NCBI GenBank assembly: GCA_023423895.1 | Contig: JAFAER010000047.1 | Span: 1-26,749 of the forward strand | DNA: 26,749 nucleotides | Source: Pseudomonadota bacterium | GTDB taxonomy: Bacteria; Myxococcota_A; Polyangia; Polyangiales; Polyangiaceae | Direction of reading: 5' to 3' | In this document: piece by piece, positions 1 to 8,913 of the stretch | Position numbering within the stretch: the first letter of the stretch is position 1 | Layout of the letters: each line of letters opens with the position of its first letter | Program-made: the position numbers and the translations under genes | The notes under the pieces: generated by a model | The model's database searches: none | What the model was told of the DNA's origin: nothing | The model's input: only the letters and a program-made list of their open reading frames with translations

Positions 1-1
1 G

Positions 2-1045
2 GTGGAGCGGCACGGCCTTGCCGCGTTGCCGGGTTTTCTCGCACGCGACTGGGTGCGCTGGCTCGCCTACGAAGGTTACGACGAGTACTTCGATGCCGTG
101 CAGAGCCTCGTCTCGCCGCGGACGGCGGAGAGCGGACCTCGGTTCGCGCGACGAAGGCGGGACCGCCTATGCTACGAGACACGGCTGATGTTGCGTGGCG
201 ATCTCCTGGAGCGGTTCGACGAAGCCCTTGGCAAGCTGCCCGTGCACAAGGACGCGCTGCGCCCCGGGGCGAAACCGAGCGCCGTCGCGACGACCGAGCG
301 CACGCTCGGAAGCAGGCTGCCGAAGACCCTCTCGGCGCTCTACGCGTGGCACGACGGCGAGACGTCAACCGGCACGGTGTTCGACGCCTTGTGCCGGTCC
401 GACGTTGACGCGTCTTGGGACTCGTCCGACGGTCGAGATTTCTCGGTGCGCTTCATGACGCTCGCCGAGCTCGAGCGCGATGGCGTGACCGAGGCCTATC
501 TCGAGAAGAGCACGAACTCGATGTGGCTAGCGCGCATCGAAGAGCCCTGCGTCGTGTGCAGGCTCGTTCCGTTTCTGTGGATTCGCGGTCGCGACGGAGA
601 CGACGCCCGCGAACCGAGCGACGACGACTGGCGCGTGGCGGTGGACGACGTGAGCGGAGCGGTGTGGCTCTACGAGCCCGCGGGAGAGGGCCTCGAGCTC
701 GTCGAGCGTCAGGCGGGATCGCTCGACGAATGGTTGCGCACCCGTACGATGAAGCTCGAGAAGATCGCCCGCCAGGTCGTCGCTCGGGCGCCGGCGGCGG
801 TGCCCGTCATTGGCCCGCCGGCGCAGGTGCTCCTCGACCTGCTCGTAGAGAAGAGGGCGGTCGAGCTCGCGGAAGGCGTCGACGTCGCCGAGGCGGCCGC
901 GCGACTCGGACCGCTTCTCGCCCAGAACCCTCGCAAGATAGCGGTCACTGCCGCGATGGAGTTCTTCTACGAGGACGAATCGATCGCCGAGCTGTTCGTC
1001 GACGACGACGTGCTCCGCAGGATCGTCGGCCAGTTCACCGCCTGA
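2..1045 (+). CDS. SMI1/KNR4-family protein, possibly 5'-incomplete
   Basis: A 347-residue frame is open from base 2 (GTG) to a TGA at 1043-1045. Residues about 95-245 have the SMI1/KNR4 layout: a helix with TERTLGSRLPKTLSALYAWHDG, then a Trp/Phe-rich middle ending in VSGAVWLYEPAGEGLELV and SLDEWL. SMI1/KNR4 proteins in bacteria are soluble, often act as immunity proteins of contact-dependent toxins, and are also common as solitary genes in myxobacteria. No toxin gene lies next to this one. The N-terminal 60 residues (Trp- and Tyr-rich) and the C-terminal 90 residues (Ala/Glu/Val-rich helices) are not recognised. The reading frame reaches the window edge, so the true start may lie upstream. 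Family call is fairly sure; role is unknown. Confidence 0.75.
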   Translation: MERHGLAALPGFLARDWVRWLAYEGYDEYFDAVQSLVSPRTAESGPRFARRRRDRLCYETRLMLRGDLLERFDEALGKLPVHKDALRPGAKPSAVATTERTLGSRLPKTLSALYAWHDGETSTGTVFDALCRSDVDASWDSSDGRDFSVRFMTLAELERDGVTEAYLEKSTNSMWLARIEEPCVVCRLVPFLWIRGRDGDDAREPSDDDWRVAVDDVSGAVWLYEPAGEGLELVERQAGSLDEWLRTRTMKLEKIARQVVARAPAAVPVIGPPAQVLLDLLVEKRAVELAEGVDVAEAAARLGPLLAQNPRKIAVTAAMEFFYEDESIAELFVDDDVLRRIVGQFTA

Positions 1046-1213
1046 GCAGTGCAAGACCAACGCTGAAGGTCTCTTCGAGCTCGACTCACGCCCTGCGGCC
1101 GCCCGTGCTTCCGCTCGGCCCGCCATCCTCGCCGACTGCGCCGCGCCGGCGAGCTGTCACCCGCGGTGGAGGCTCCGTGGGTGTCGAAGGACACGTTGCT
1201 CGCAGACGCAGGC

Positions 1214-1630
1214 CAAGCCTGACGGAGCGCCTCGGTGAGCTCCGCGAACGAGCGGAACAGCGGCCGGTCGCGAGCGGCGCCAGGGTGTCGGGGTGCGTGT
1301 AGCCCCAGGCCACGGCGCCGAACGGCAGGCCGGCCTCGCCGTCGCGGACCTCGTCACCGATGTAGATCGAATCGACGGGCGAGGTGCCCATGGCCTGGAG
1401 CGTCCGGCGCAGCTTGGGCGCCTTCCCGAACATCGACGAGCTGCAGTCGTAGCGAGTGACCATGCCGGCGGCCTCGCCGAGGGTCGGCGGATGCTCGCTT
1501 CCGAGTCCGAGCTGACGATCGCCGTGGCGACACCGTGCCTTCGGAGATCGACGAGAGCTGCGCGGCACCGTCGAAGAGCGGGATGTCCGCCGACGCCTCG
1601 ATCTTCAAACGACGCATCTCCGCCGCGATC
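1214..1630 (-). pseudogene. Decayed partial copy of the HAD phosphatase gene at 21836-22465
   Basis: This stretch aligns base for base with 21837-22268 in the same orientation. By hand I count about 14 substitutions, three single-base deletions and one 12-base deletion (near 1329). The single-base deletions fall near 1260, 1489 and 1553 and break the frame three times, so no phosphatase can be made. The copy corresponds to about residue 67 of the intact protein through its C-terminus; the part with the catalytic DFDGT motif is absent. The original stop codon is also mutated. It is a dead duplicate, not a second gene. The upstream end joins directly to a fragment of an unrelated gene. Confidence 0.93.
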
Positions 1631-1631
1631 G

Positions 1632-1870
1632 TGGCGGTGAAAGGCCCTTCGCTCTTCATGCGGTGAAGGCCAGTCCGGCAGACCTTGTCGCCGAACGCCT
1701 GACCAGGCCCACCGTCGCGCGCCAGATCGACGCGCACGAATTCGTACTCGCCACGCGTGCCGATTGGGGTCCAGCCCTCGAGGGTGCCGGCGCACTCGAG
1801 CCAGACGTCCTCGAACTTGCCCCGCTGCTTGCCACGGACGACGACGAGCGACGTCTCGGAGGAGCGGATC
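1632..1870 (-). pseudogene. Fragment of an IgGFc-binding-type surface protein gene
   Basis: Read on the minus strand, this stretch encodes about 75 residues with LECAGTLEGWTPIGTRGEYE and DGGPGQAFGDKVC. It aligns with LECAGEITDWQPLGRSGEYE and the following Gly/Cys-rich segment near the C-terminus of the intact IgGFc-binding-type protein encoded just upstream (2055-3839). The fragment starts around ETSLVVVR and stops at SEGPF, where the intact protein reads SEGSF and continues for about 30 residues. From there the frame runs straight into the HAD-derived sequence. There is no start codon, signal peptide or the rest of the domain. It is best read as the 3' remnant of a tandem paralogue. Confidence 0.85.
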
Positions 1871-2054
1871 GAGGCGCTCCGAACCTGTCGCCGACCTTCG
1901 CTTCGGAGTGCTTCCGGAAGTGGTGTTCGAGGCCGAACCCGACGCACCCTTCGGAGCGCCCGACCGGAGGAGGTGGAGCCGCCGGCGCTGAAGGGCGTTG
2001 ACGGGCGCCCTGCGACGTCCTTCCCGGTCGTGACCGACCAGGGCAACGATCGCG

Positions 2055-3839
2055 TCAGTGGACCGACGGGCCTTTCACATCGCTGAGAGGTCGGCTCCCC
2101 ATGCCGCCGGCATAGCCGTAGCTCGCATACGCGGCGGTCCCCCAAACGTACACAGCGAACGACCCTTCGCTTCGCGCCTCGTGCCGACCGTAGCCACACG
2201 CGCCGCCGGCAAAGGTTTGCGGAAGGCCGTCCTTGGTCAGATACACCCATGCAAATTCGTACTCGCCCGAGCGACCGAGTGGCTGCCAGTCCGTGATCTC
2301 GCCGGCGCATTCGAGCGTTACCGGCTTGAAGCCCGTCGGCGTCTTGCGGCGCACGAACGTGAGCGTCGACTCCGGGTACGTGTGATCGACGTAGAAGATG
2401 TAGCGATCGAGGAACTGCTCCGAGGGGACCACGTTGACGAAGTCCGGATCGCCGATCGCGGGGCCGTGCGTCTTCTGCGCAATCGGTTCGCCGCCGGTCA
2501 TGAACATGCCGGCGTAGAATGGATGCTGATCGTCCTGTGAGCGGACCGTCATGACGTCATTCGCCACGAAGCTCACGACCTGACCCGCTTCGAGCGTCTC
2601 CGGCGCACCGCCAGGCGTCGCCGGATCGTAGGTGAGCTTCGTTCCGTTCGCCGCGCCGACGAATCGCCAGGGAAGAGTCTCACGGTCCGTTGTCGTCCCC
2701 ACGCCTGGGCCTGTGCGCGGTCGCCACGGGACGAGCGCGTAGGAGCTTCCCCACTCCGAGACCGGAGCGATCTGCTGCTGGGTGACGTCGCACGCCGACC
2801 CCATCAGGTAGGTGCACTCCGAGCCGCCGAAGAGCCCGATCGGCTTGTCGGCCTCGATCGGACTTCCGCTCGTATCGGCCCGCTGCGTGATCTGCACGAC
2901 CTCGCCGCGCCCCAGCGTCCACGTCTGCGTCTGACCTGCAGCGATGCCGGGCACGCCAACGCCGCCGATGAGGTCGACGTTGGGACGCATCTTCACGACC
3001 GTGTTGTCTTCGGCCGCGACGATCTGGATGTTCGGCGCGCCAGGCGACGGATTCCAGGTGCTCACGGCGAGATAGTTTTTTCCCCAAGAGGACGTCGGCA
3101 GGAGAACCATCGCGGATGGAGTGGCCGAGCGCGCTCCGCCGTAAGGCCAGATCGAATACGCGCTGACCGGAGTGTCGGTCGTCAGACGGAAGGCCTGAGT
3201 GCGCGCAGTCTTGTGGGCGAGGGGATCGCGCCGGACTGCCGGCAGGATCCCGAACGGGCAGTTGACGAAGCCATGCGCATCGCCCGGCGGCGAGTCGGCG
3301 CCGGCGAGGAAGACGATCGCGACCTTGCCTGGCTCGATCGCTTCGCCGACTGGCGTGTACTCGGTCGTCGGCCCGCTCGTCTCGGCGTAGAAGACCGAGT
3401 GACCGAGGTCGATGGCATCGGCGCCGAGCGTCGCCTGCAGCTTCACCGGGCGGTCCCACACATTCGCGATCATCGCCGCGAAACAGGAGCCCGCTGCGCC
3501 ACCAGCTTCGTCGGGCGGAAGGGTCGCGAACGAACAGCCGATCGAGCCCTTCGAGAGCTCGGCGCTCTTGCACGCGTCGACGCACTCACCGTCGCCACAC
3601 CCGAGGCCGGGGCCGCAGGGCATTGCCTCCTCGGTTCCATCGCAATGCTGACGGATCACCTGCTTCAGGTCGGGCGAACAGCGGGCGGTCTCCCGGCACG
3701 TCTCCCCCGCGTCGTCCGAACCAAGCGGCGGCGGGTTCGTGGCATCGAACTTCGTGCGATCGCTCGTGCATGCACTGGCGACCACCATTGCGCCGAAGGC
3801 GAAGGTCGACACACCAAGGATCGCGGACACGCTTTTCAT
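2055..3839 (-). CDS. IgGFc-binding-type surface lipoprotein
   Basis: A 594-residue lipoprotein. It has a signal peptide (MKSVSAILG onward) ending in a lipobox-like VASAC with Cys at residue 24, then an Asp/Pro/Gly-rich linker and a short Cys-rich segment (about residues 35-85, CRETARCSPDLKQVIRQHCDG). The rest matches the IgGFc-binding domain known from Fc-gamma-binding/mucin-like proteins and common in myxobacterial secreted proteins: AYSIWPYGGA, SWGKNYLAVSTWN, and TLGRGEVVQITQ followed by GLFGGSECT. The role is probably extracellular adhesion or ligand binding; the ligand is unknown. An ATG at 3851 overlaps the stop of the upstream gene (ATGA), but the ATG at 3839 has a GAGGG ribosome-binding site 5 bases upstream and a cleaner signal peptide, so it is preferred. 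Last gene of the lipoprotein operon. Confidence 0.85.
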   Translation of the reverse strand: MKSVSAILGVSTFAFGAMVVASACTSDRTKFDATNPPPLGSDDAGETCRETARCSPDLKQVIRQHCDGTEEAMPCGPGLGCGDGECVDACKSAELSKGSIGCSFATLPPDEAGGAAGSCFAAMIANVWDRPVKLQATLGADAIDLGHSVFYAETSGPTTEYTPVGEAIEPGKVAIVFLAGADSPPGDAHGFVNCPFGILPAVRRDPLAHKTARTQAFRLTTDTPVSAYSIWPYGGARSATPSAMVLLPTSSWGKNYLAVSTWNPSPGAPNIQIVAAEDNTVVKMRPNVDLIGGVGVPGIAAGQTQTWTLGRGEVVQITQRADTSGSPIEADKPIGLFGGSECTYLMGSACDVTQQQIAPVSEWGSSYALVPWRPRTGPGVGTTTDRETLPWRFVGAANGTKLTYDPATPGGAPETLEAGQVVSFVANDVMTVRSQDDQHPFYAGMFMTGGEPIAQKTHGPAIGDPDFVNVVPSEQFLDRYIFYVDHTYPESTLTFVRRKTPTGFKPVTLECAGEITDWQPLGRSGEYEFAWVYLTKDGLPQTFAGGACGYGRHEARSEGSFAVYVWGTAAYASYGYAGGMGSRPLSDVKGPSVH

Positions 3840-3847
3840 CTTTGCCC

Positions 3848-5218
3848 TCATTCGAGGATCACCGTTACGGGCGTGGGATGCGGCTCCGAATCAGCCGTCC
3901 CTTGTCCGAGCTCGCCAAACGCATTGCCGCCCCAGCACATCACCTTGCCGCCTTGGACCAACGCGCATGTCGCGTTCGAGCTCGTGGCGACCTGCACGGC
4001 GTGCTGGTCGAACGCCGTCGCATGCCCGAACCGGATCACGAAGGCGCCTGCTGTACCGCGGCCGAGCTGCCCCAGCTCGTTGGCCCCGCAGCACTGGATC
4101 GTTCCATCGGTCATGCGGACACACGTGCGATTCGGCGCGAGCGCGAGCTGCTGCGGATACGCGCGATTGCTGGTCGAGATGCCCGCGAACGCCGGAAGCC
4201 GCTCCGCGTCGGGTACGCCGGTTCCGAGCACGCCGGAGCCGTTGCTGCCCCAGCAGTAGACCTTGCCCCCTGCGATCGCACAGGAATGATCTTCCGTGTC
4301 GGAGAGGGAACCGCTCGTCTCGACACGAGTGACGCCACTCAAGGTCGTGAGCGGGATCGGAAGTGCCGTTCCCTCACTCGACGAGAGAGAGCTGTCTCGG
4401 CCCGAGGGGCGTCCCCAGTTGATGAGATGACCATCCTTCGTCAGACCGAGGCTCGAATACCCGCTCAAGGCGAGACGCGTTACCTGGTAATCCTCGAGGG
4501 CGGCCGGTCCCGGCGACTCGTACCAGGAATTGGACGCGGGCCGCGCGAGCTGGCGCGAGTCGTTCGCCCCCCAGCAATACACCTTCTCGTCGGCGCCGAC
4601 CGCACATGCCGTGGTTTGGCCGACGTCCACCCGCGCGACCGGTGCGCCGATCGCGACCTCCGACGGCGTCGAATGATCGTCGGAATCACGGACGTAAGGA
4701 TCCGAGTCCGGCGGCGGCGCAAGTCCGAGCTGCGCGCTCGAATTGTCACCCCAGCACCGAACGTGTCCATCCGCCGTGCGAGCGCACGTCGTGGATCCCG
4801 CCGCGCCCGCGCTGATTTGCGTGGCATTCGTCAAGCCGACGACGGGCCGCGGAGCGAGCCCGGCGTCAGCTCCGTCGAGCTGACCGCGGCCGAGCGACCC
4901 GTGAGAATCGAGTCCCCAGCAGCGCACGGTGCCGTCGGCGAGTAGCGCGCAGAAATGATTGTCGCCCGCAGTGAGCTGCGTCGCGCAGGGGGTGCCGGTG
5001 CAGACGACCGCTTCATCGGACGCGTCGTAGTCGGGCAGCGCGGCGTCGTCCGCCACACCGGCGTCCGGGCCAACCGGCGAAGGCGACGCCTCGGCGGCGT
5101 CCGCTGCACCACCGCCTGACGGTCGTGAATCGCCGTCCCCACAAGCGACGAGCGCTCCAATGCTGGCGGTGAGGATCGAAGCAAAGAGAACGGAGCTGCG
5201 CAGGCGAAGACGGATCAT
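3848..5218 (-). CDS. RCC1-repeat beta-propeller lipoprotein
   Basis: A 456-residue exported lipoprotein starting at MIRLRLRSSV, with lipobox LVAC (Cys about residue 26) and then a long Ala/Asp/Gly/Pro linker. The body holds seven RCC1-type repeats with the signature Val-x-Cys-Trp-Gly-x-Asn-x-x-x-x-Leu-Gly: VRCWGLDSHGSLG, VRCWGDNSSAQLG, VYCWGANDSRQLA, LINWGRPSGRDSS, VYCWGSNGSGVLG, IQCCGANELGQLG and VMCWGGNAFGELG. Seven repeats fit one closed seven-bladed propeller. RCC1 was named for a nuclear exchange factor, but in myxobacteria these domains are secreted and presumably bind ligands. The start lies 7 bases after the stop of the preceding gene, with GAGAGG just upstream. The stop overlaps the next ORF as ATGA. 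The frame is open further upstream, but the residues there do not look like protein. Confidence 0.88.
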   Translation of the reverse strand: MIRLRLRSSVLFASILTASIGALVACGDGDSRPSGGGAADAAEASPSPVGPDAGVADDAALPDYDASDEAVVCTGTPCATQLTAGDNHFCALLADGTVRCWGLDSHGSLGRGQLDGADAGLAPRPVVGLTNATQISAGAAGSTTCARTADGHVRCWGDNSSAQLGLAPPPDSDPYVRDSDDHSTPSEVAIGAPVARVDVGQTTACAVGADEKVYCWGANDSRQLARPASNSWYESPGPAALEDYQVTRLALSGYSSLGLTKDGHLINWGRPSGRDSSLSSSEGTALPIPLTTLSGVTRVETSGSLSDTEDHSCAIAGGKVYCWGSNGSGVLGTGVPDAERLPAFAGISTSNRAYPQQLALAPNRTCVRMTDGTIQCCGANELGQLGRGTAGAFVIRFGHATAFDQHAVQVATSSNATCALVQGGKVMCWGGNAFGELGQGTADSEPHPTPVTVILE

Positions 5219-5225
5219 GGGCCTC

Positions 5226-6461
5226 TCACTGCTTCGGCGTCTTGTGGAGAGCAATGTCCGCCCCGACTGCCCAGAGGTCGTCCGAGCTCGCGCCCCAGAG
5301 CGCATGGATCGCCCTCTGCTCCGGCATGTCATCGTCGAGCGAGACCAACGCAACACGCCACTTGGCTCCGTCCCAATGACGAAGTCGCCCGCGTTGGCCG
5401 GCGACCCAGAGGTCGTTCGGGCCGGTTCCCCAGAGCGTCGAGAGCGCCTTGTCACCGAAGCCAGTCTCGTATGGCCGGTGCTCCGTCCAGACGAAGGTCG
5501 CCCCCTGATCGCTGCTGACGCCGGTGTGATAGTAGCCATCCCCCGAAAAGTCGCCGGTGAACCCGATGAGGAAGGTGGCCGTCGGCGAGACCGCGAACCC
5601 GAAGATCTCGCTGTAGCAGGGGTCCTCCGTGGTGGGCTGCTCCCGGCTCCATTCGAAGCCTCCCGCACCGTCGGGTCGACGATGAAGGACCTGCCCCTGG
5701 CTCGACCACTCGTTGACCGGGATGCGGCCACTCACCCAGACGTCATCGGGACTCGTGCCCCAAACTCGTTCGAAGTGTGCCGGAAAGGCACTCGAGACCG
5801 CGTCCGTCTCCCAACCGGCGCCGGCGTAGTGCAGGACGAAGCTCGCGTCGCCGGCGGCGACCCGGTCGCCCCTCGAGGCCGATGCCCAGACATCGGTCGC
5901 GCTCGTTCCCCAGATTGAACGAATCGTGAGCGGGACGGCGACCGGGGTCCACGTGATCGTTCCCGAGCTGGCGCCGGTGCCGTGCAGCAGCGTGCCGATG
6001 GGCTCCTCGCTCGAGGTCCCCGGAGTCCCCCCACCGACCCAGAGGTCCGTCGGACCGCTTCCCCAGATCGCGTTCAGCGGCACACCCGCAGAATGATTCT
6101 GCACCCACGCGGTGCCGTCCCAGCGAAGCACGTTGCCCTCCGCGCTCACGGCCCAGACGGTCCCCTGCCCGTCACCCCACACGCTGCGAAGCGTTTGTTT
6201 GTCTGGGACGGCGGTGTGGCACCACCCTTCGCTCGTGCAGGTCGGCTTCGCAGCATCAGGGGCCACGCCGGCATCGCCGCTCGCGTCCTCTGGAACGCCG
6301 CCGTCGGTCGTGGGAATGGGAGTCGAGTCGCCTGCGTCCGGTGAGCCCGGCCGCGGTCCGACTTCGCCGCTCGCGTCGATGCACGCGATGGATACCGGAG
6401 CGAAGAGCGCGAAGAGCGCGGCGAGCGCGACGAGCCGGAAAAGCGGCTGAGCAAACTTCAT
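5226..6461 (-). CDS. VWG-repeat beta-propeller lipoprotein
   Basis: A 411-residue lipoprotein. The signal peptide starts MKFAQPLFRL and ends in lipobox SIAC (Cys 27), followed by a Gly/Pro/Asp linker and a small Cys pair (PTCTSEGWC). At least six repeats of about 45-55 residues follow, with a core like Leu-x-x-Val-Trp-Gly-x-Gly-Pro-x-Asp-Val-Trp-Val-x-Gly, often ending in Trp-Asp-Gly (LNAIWGSGPTDLWVGG, FERVWGTSPDDVWVSG, LSTLWGTGPNDLWVAG). This pattern is typical of myxobacterial BNR/kelch-like propellers. The ATG at 6461 overlaps the stop of the upstream paralogue (ATGA), so it must be the coupled start; the upstream extension of the frame is not used. Function is not known beyond surface binding. 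Confidence 0.85.
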   Translation of the reverse strand: MKFAQPLFRLVALAALFALFAPVSIACIDASGEVGPRPGSPDAGDSTPIPTTDGGVPEDASGDAGVAPDAAKPTCTSEGWCHTAVPDKQTLRSVWGDGQGTVWAVSAEGNVLRWDGTAWVQNHSAGVPLNAIWGSGPTDLWVGGGTPGTSSEEPIGTLLHGTGASSGTITWTPVAVPLTIRSIWGTSATDVWASASRGDRVAAGDASFVLHYAGAGWETDAVSSAFPAHFERVWGTSPDDVWVSGRIPVNEWSSQGQVLHRRPDGAGGFEWSREQPTTEDPCYSEIFGFAVSPTATFLIGFTGDFSGDGYYHTGVSSDQGATFVWTEHRPYETGFGDKALSTLWGTGPNDLWVAGQRGRLRHWDGAKWRVALVSLDDDMPEQRAIHALWGASSDDLWAVGADIALHKTPKQ

Positions 6462-7681
6462 CGATCTTCCCCTTGCGCGTCCACCTTGGCGCCGGAAAAA
6501 TGCATGATGACTCCGCTTCCGACGGCCCACACGTCCGTGGGGCTCGAGCCCCACACGCCGTAGAGGGTCGGTCGCTCTACGGAGGCAAACGCAACGGAGG
6601 AGACCTTCCACGTCGCTCCGTCATAATGAAGGATTGTGCCGTTCTCGCCGACGGCCCAGATGTCGTTCGGTCCCGTGCCCCAAATCCCACGCAGGTTCTC
6701 CCTCGTGGGCGAAACGACGGCAGTGCCGAAACGCGCTTTCGCGGTGAAGTGTCGGATCGTGCCGTCGTCGCCGACCGCCCAGACATCCTCCGCACCGCTT
6801 CCCCAGACTGCGTAGAGAGGAGAGGGCGCTTGGACATCGACTTCGGTCCAGACCGGAACGCCGCCCTCTGCTGCAGCTACGCCGTCGGAGTGCGCGGCGA
6901 ACGCGAGCGAGTCGAACTTGTTGCCGACGATCCAGATGTCACCGGGTCCACTGCCCCAGATCCCGCGAACCATCTCGAAGTTCCAATCCCGGACGACGGG
7001 CGCCCAGCCGGGAGCTCCATCGATGACTGCCGTCCGCCAGCCGAGCTCGTAAAAGAAGTTGTCGGGTCGCTGGACTGGGAGCGAACGCCCGAGAATCCAT
7101 ATATCGCCTCGACCCGTGCCCCAGATTGCGCCGCCGACCGCCAACGAATCGATCGGGTCGCTGATCACCGGCGAGGCCGCAGTCCACTGGGCAGCGCCGT
7201 TCACGAAGCCGGTCGAATGGTAGATCTGGTTGGGGGCGCTCATCGTCCAAACGTCATCTGGACCGGTGCCCCACACCGCACGGAGTGACGCATGCGCGTC
7301 GATCGGTGCAGTCGTCCACGTGGTGCCATCCCAGTGGGTCACGCTGCCGAAGGCACCGACTGCCCAGACGTCGTCCGGTCCGCTTCCCCAGACGCTCGAG
7401 AGCCCGTAGCGCGACGGGTGACTCGTCTTCGCCGGACACCACTCGACCTGGCTGCAGTCGACGTCGGTTGGCGGTGTGCACGGTCCGCCGTCACACTCGC
7501 CCGCGTCCGCGTCCGCCGAAGCACCATCCTGCGCGATCCGGGTAGACGCATCGACCTCTCCGCCATCGCCCGCTTCGTCCGTGTTCGCACAGCTGGTGCT
7601 CGCCGTCTCGAGCACCAAGAGCCCGAACGGCACGACGAGCAACGAGATCCGGCCGCGGCCCCGCGCTTCGAGACTTCTCAT
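6458..7681 (-). CDS. VWG-repeat beta-propeller lipoprotein (paralogue of its downstream neighbour)
   Basis: A 407-residue exported protein. The N-terminus is Arg-rich, then a hydrophobic segment ends in ASTSC, a weak lipobox (Cys about residue 31). An Asp/Ala/Gly linker with Cys pairs follows (GECDGGPCTPP). Seven repeats then carry the Val-Trp-Gly...Asp-Val-Trp-Ala-Val-Gly core (LSSVWGSGPDDVWAVG, LRAVWGTGPDDVWTM, VRGIWGSGPGDIWIVG, LYAVWGSGAEDVWAVG, LRGIWGTGPNDIWAVG, LYGVWGSSPTDVWAVG), enough for one closed seven-bladed propeller. It is clearly related to the product of 5226-6461 and probably arose by tandem duplication. Its ATG overlaps the preceding stop and its stop overlaps the next ATG (ATGA both times). 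Surface location is inferred from the signal peptide. Confidence 0.85.
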   Translation of the reverse strand: MRSLEARGRGRISLLVVPFGLLVLETASTSCANTDEAGDGGEVDASTRIAQDGASADADAGECDGGPCTPPTDVDCSQVEWCPAKTSHPSRYGLSSVWGSGPDDVWAVGAFGSVTHWDGTTWTTAPIDAHASLRAVWGTGPDDVWTMSAPNQIYHSTGFVNGAAQWTAASPVISDPIDSLAVGGAIWGTGRGDIWILGRSLPVQRPDNFFYELGWRTAVIDGAPGWAPVVRDWNFEMVRGIWGSGPGDIWIVGNKFDSLAFAAHSDGVAAAEGGVPVWTEVDVQAPSPLYAVWGSGAEDVWAVGDDGTIRHFTAKARFGTAVVSPTRENLRGIWGTGPNDIWAVGENGTILHYDGATWKVSSVAFASVERPTLYGVWGSSPTDVWAVGSGVIMHFSGAKVDAQGEDR

Positions 7682-8913
7682 TTCGTCTCCGTGCCCCCGT
7701 CACACTCGGTCACGAGACAGCTGCCCGAGATGCAAGGCTGGCCTGCTGCGGTATCGCATTGATTGCCGCACGTCCCGCAGTGACGTCCGTTGATCAGCAG
7801 GTTCGTCTCGCAACCGTTGCGAGGGTCACCATCACAATTACCGAACCCTGGCGGACACGCGTACTCGCAGAAGCCCTTCTTGCACGAGGCGGTCATGTTC
7901 CCCTTGAGAGGGCACGGATATCCGCAGCTCCCGCAGTTCTTCGGGTCGTTCAACAGGTCCTCGCAGGTCTCCCTGCCGTTCTGATCGGTGCACAACGTCT
8001 CGAGCGGCTCACATCCGCAACCGATCGTATTGCCACGAACGAGGCACTTCTGACCTGCGGGGCAAGCCTTCCCGCAAGCGCCGCAGTTGGCTTGGTCGTG
8101 GGTGACGTCGACCTCGCAACCGTCATCGATGTGGTGACCGTTGCAGTCGGCATATCCCTGGACACACTGAAGCTGCGCGCACTTCCCGTCCGAACAGCGG
8201 TACTCCATGTTCGGCGGTGGCGGCCCGGCATCAGGCTCCTGGCATTGGTTCCCGCATGCTCCACAATTGGCGTCGTCGACGGAGGTATCCGTGCATTGGT
8301 CGGTACAGAACGTCTTCCCAGGGGGGCATCCGCACTGGCCGTCGATGCAGCGCGCTACGCCGTCGGGACCGGGCGGACATTTGTTCCCGCAGACGCCGCA
8401 GTTGTCGGGACTCTCGGTGACGTTGGTCTCACAGCCGTCGTCGACCGCCCCGTTGCAGTCCTGGAATTTACCCGACCCCTGGCTGAAGCATTGCCGCCGG
8501 CACCTGCCGTCGATACAGCGCGTCTCCATGTTCAGCTCGGGGAAGTTTCCCCAGTTCGGACAGACATTCCCGCATTCGCCGCAGTTGTTTCGGTCCGTTA
8601 GGAGGTTCGTTCCGCACGCGTAGCTCGTGTCCAGACCCCCGTTCGTGCAGGTGGCGAAGGGAGCAGGACACTCGGTCGCGATGCATAGCGGAACATTGGG
8701 GACGGTCGCGTCGCTCCCCCGTGAGCCTGCCTCTCCAGCATCCTCGGCACCGAATTGCGTGTCAGCTGCGCGATCGTCGTTCTCCCCGGCACCGATCGGA
8801 ATGAGGCGCTCCCCCTTGGAGCAAGCCACCACGCTCACGATGAGTATCGTCACGACGACGAACGAAACGCGTCCCGATCGCGACAGATCAAAACCGTTCG
8901 AGCGATGAGCCAT
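7678..8913 (-). CDS. Stig1-like Cys-rich repeat lipoprotein
   Basis: A 411-residue lipoprotein. A hydrophobic signal segment ends in lipobox VVAC, followed by an acidic linker. The body is a string of Cys-rich repeats with the core Asn-Cys-Gly-x-Cys-Gly-x-x-Cys: NCGECGNVC, NCGVCGNKC, NCGACGNQC, NCGACGKAC, NCGSCGYPC, HCGTCGNQC. They alternate with segments such as CNGAVDDGCETNV and CDGDPRNGCETNL. This matches the Stig1-like/tryptophan-synthase-misannotated lipoproteins that are abundant in myxobacteria. The many Cys imply disulfide-stabilised rods outside the cytoplasm. The ATG at 8913 overlaps the stop of the sigma-like ORF (TGATG); a GTG directly before it could also serve. The stop overlaps the next gene's ATG. 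Confidence 0.85.
   Translation of the reverse strand: MAHRSNGFDLSRSGRVSFVVVTILIVSVVACSKGERLIPIGAGENDDRAADTQFGAEDAGEAGSRGSDATVPNVPLCIATECPAPFATCTNGGLDTSYACGTNLLTDRNNCGECGNVCPNWGNFPELNMETRCIDGRCRRQCFSQGSGKFQDCNGAVDDGCETNVTESPDNCGVCGNKCPPGPDGVARCIDGQCGCPPGKTFCTDQCTDTSVDDANCGACGNQCQEPDAGPPPPNMEYRCSDGKCAQLQCVQGYADCNGHHIDDGCEVDVTHDQANCGACGKACPAGQKCLVRGNTIGCGCEPLETLCTDQNGRETCEDLLNDPKNCGSCGYPCPLKGNMTASCKKGFCEYACPPGFGNCDGDPRNGCETNLLINGRHCGTCGNQCDTAAGQPCISGSCLVTECDGGTETK

Noticed and set aside
415..1302. Long Arg-rich frame overlapping the first SMI1/KNR4 gene
   Set aside because: Composition is dominated by Arg, Ala and Gly as in shadow frames of GC-rich genes; no motif; it runs across the end of the real gene into pseudogene sequence.
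3213..4945. Long plus-strand open frames opposite the IgGFc-binding and RCC1 genes
   Set aside because: They are antisense to genes with clear domains and have no recognisable domain or ribosome-binding site.
7759..8601. 280-codon plus-strand frame opposite the Stig1-like gene
   Set aside because: Low-Arg and superficially protein-like, but it is the complement of Cys-rich repeats with clear family signatures; the regularity comes from the opposite strand.
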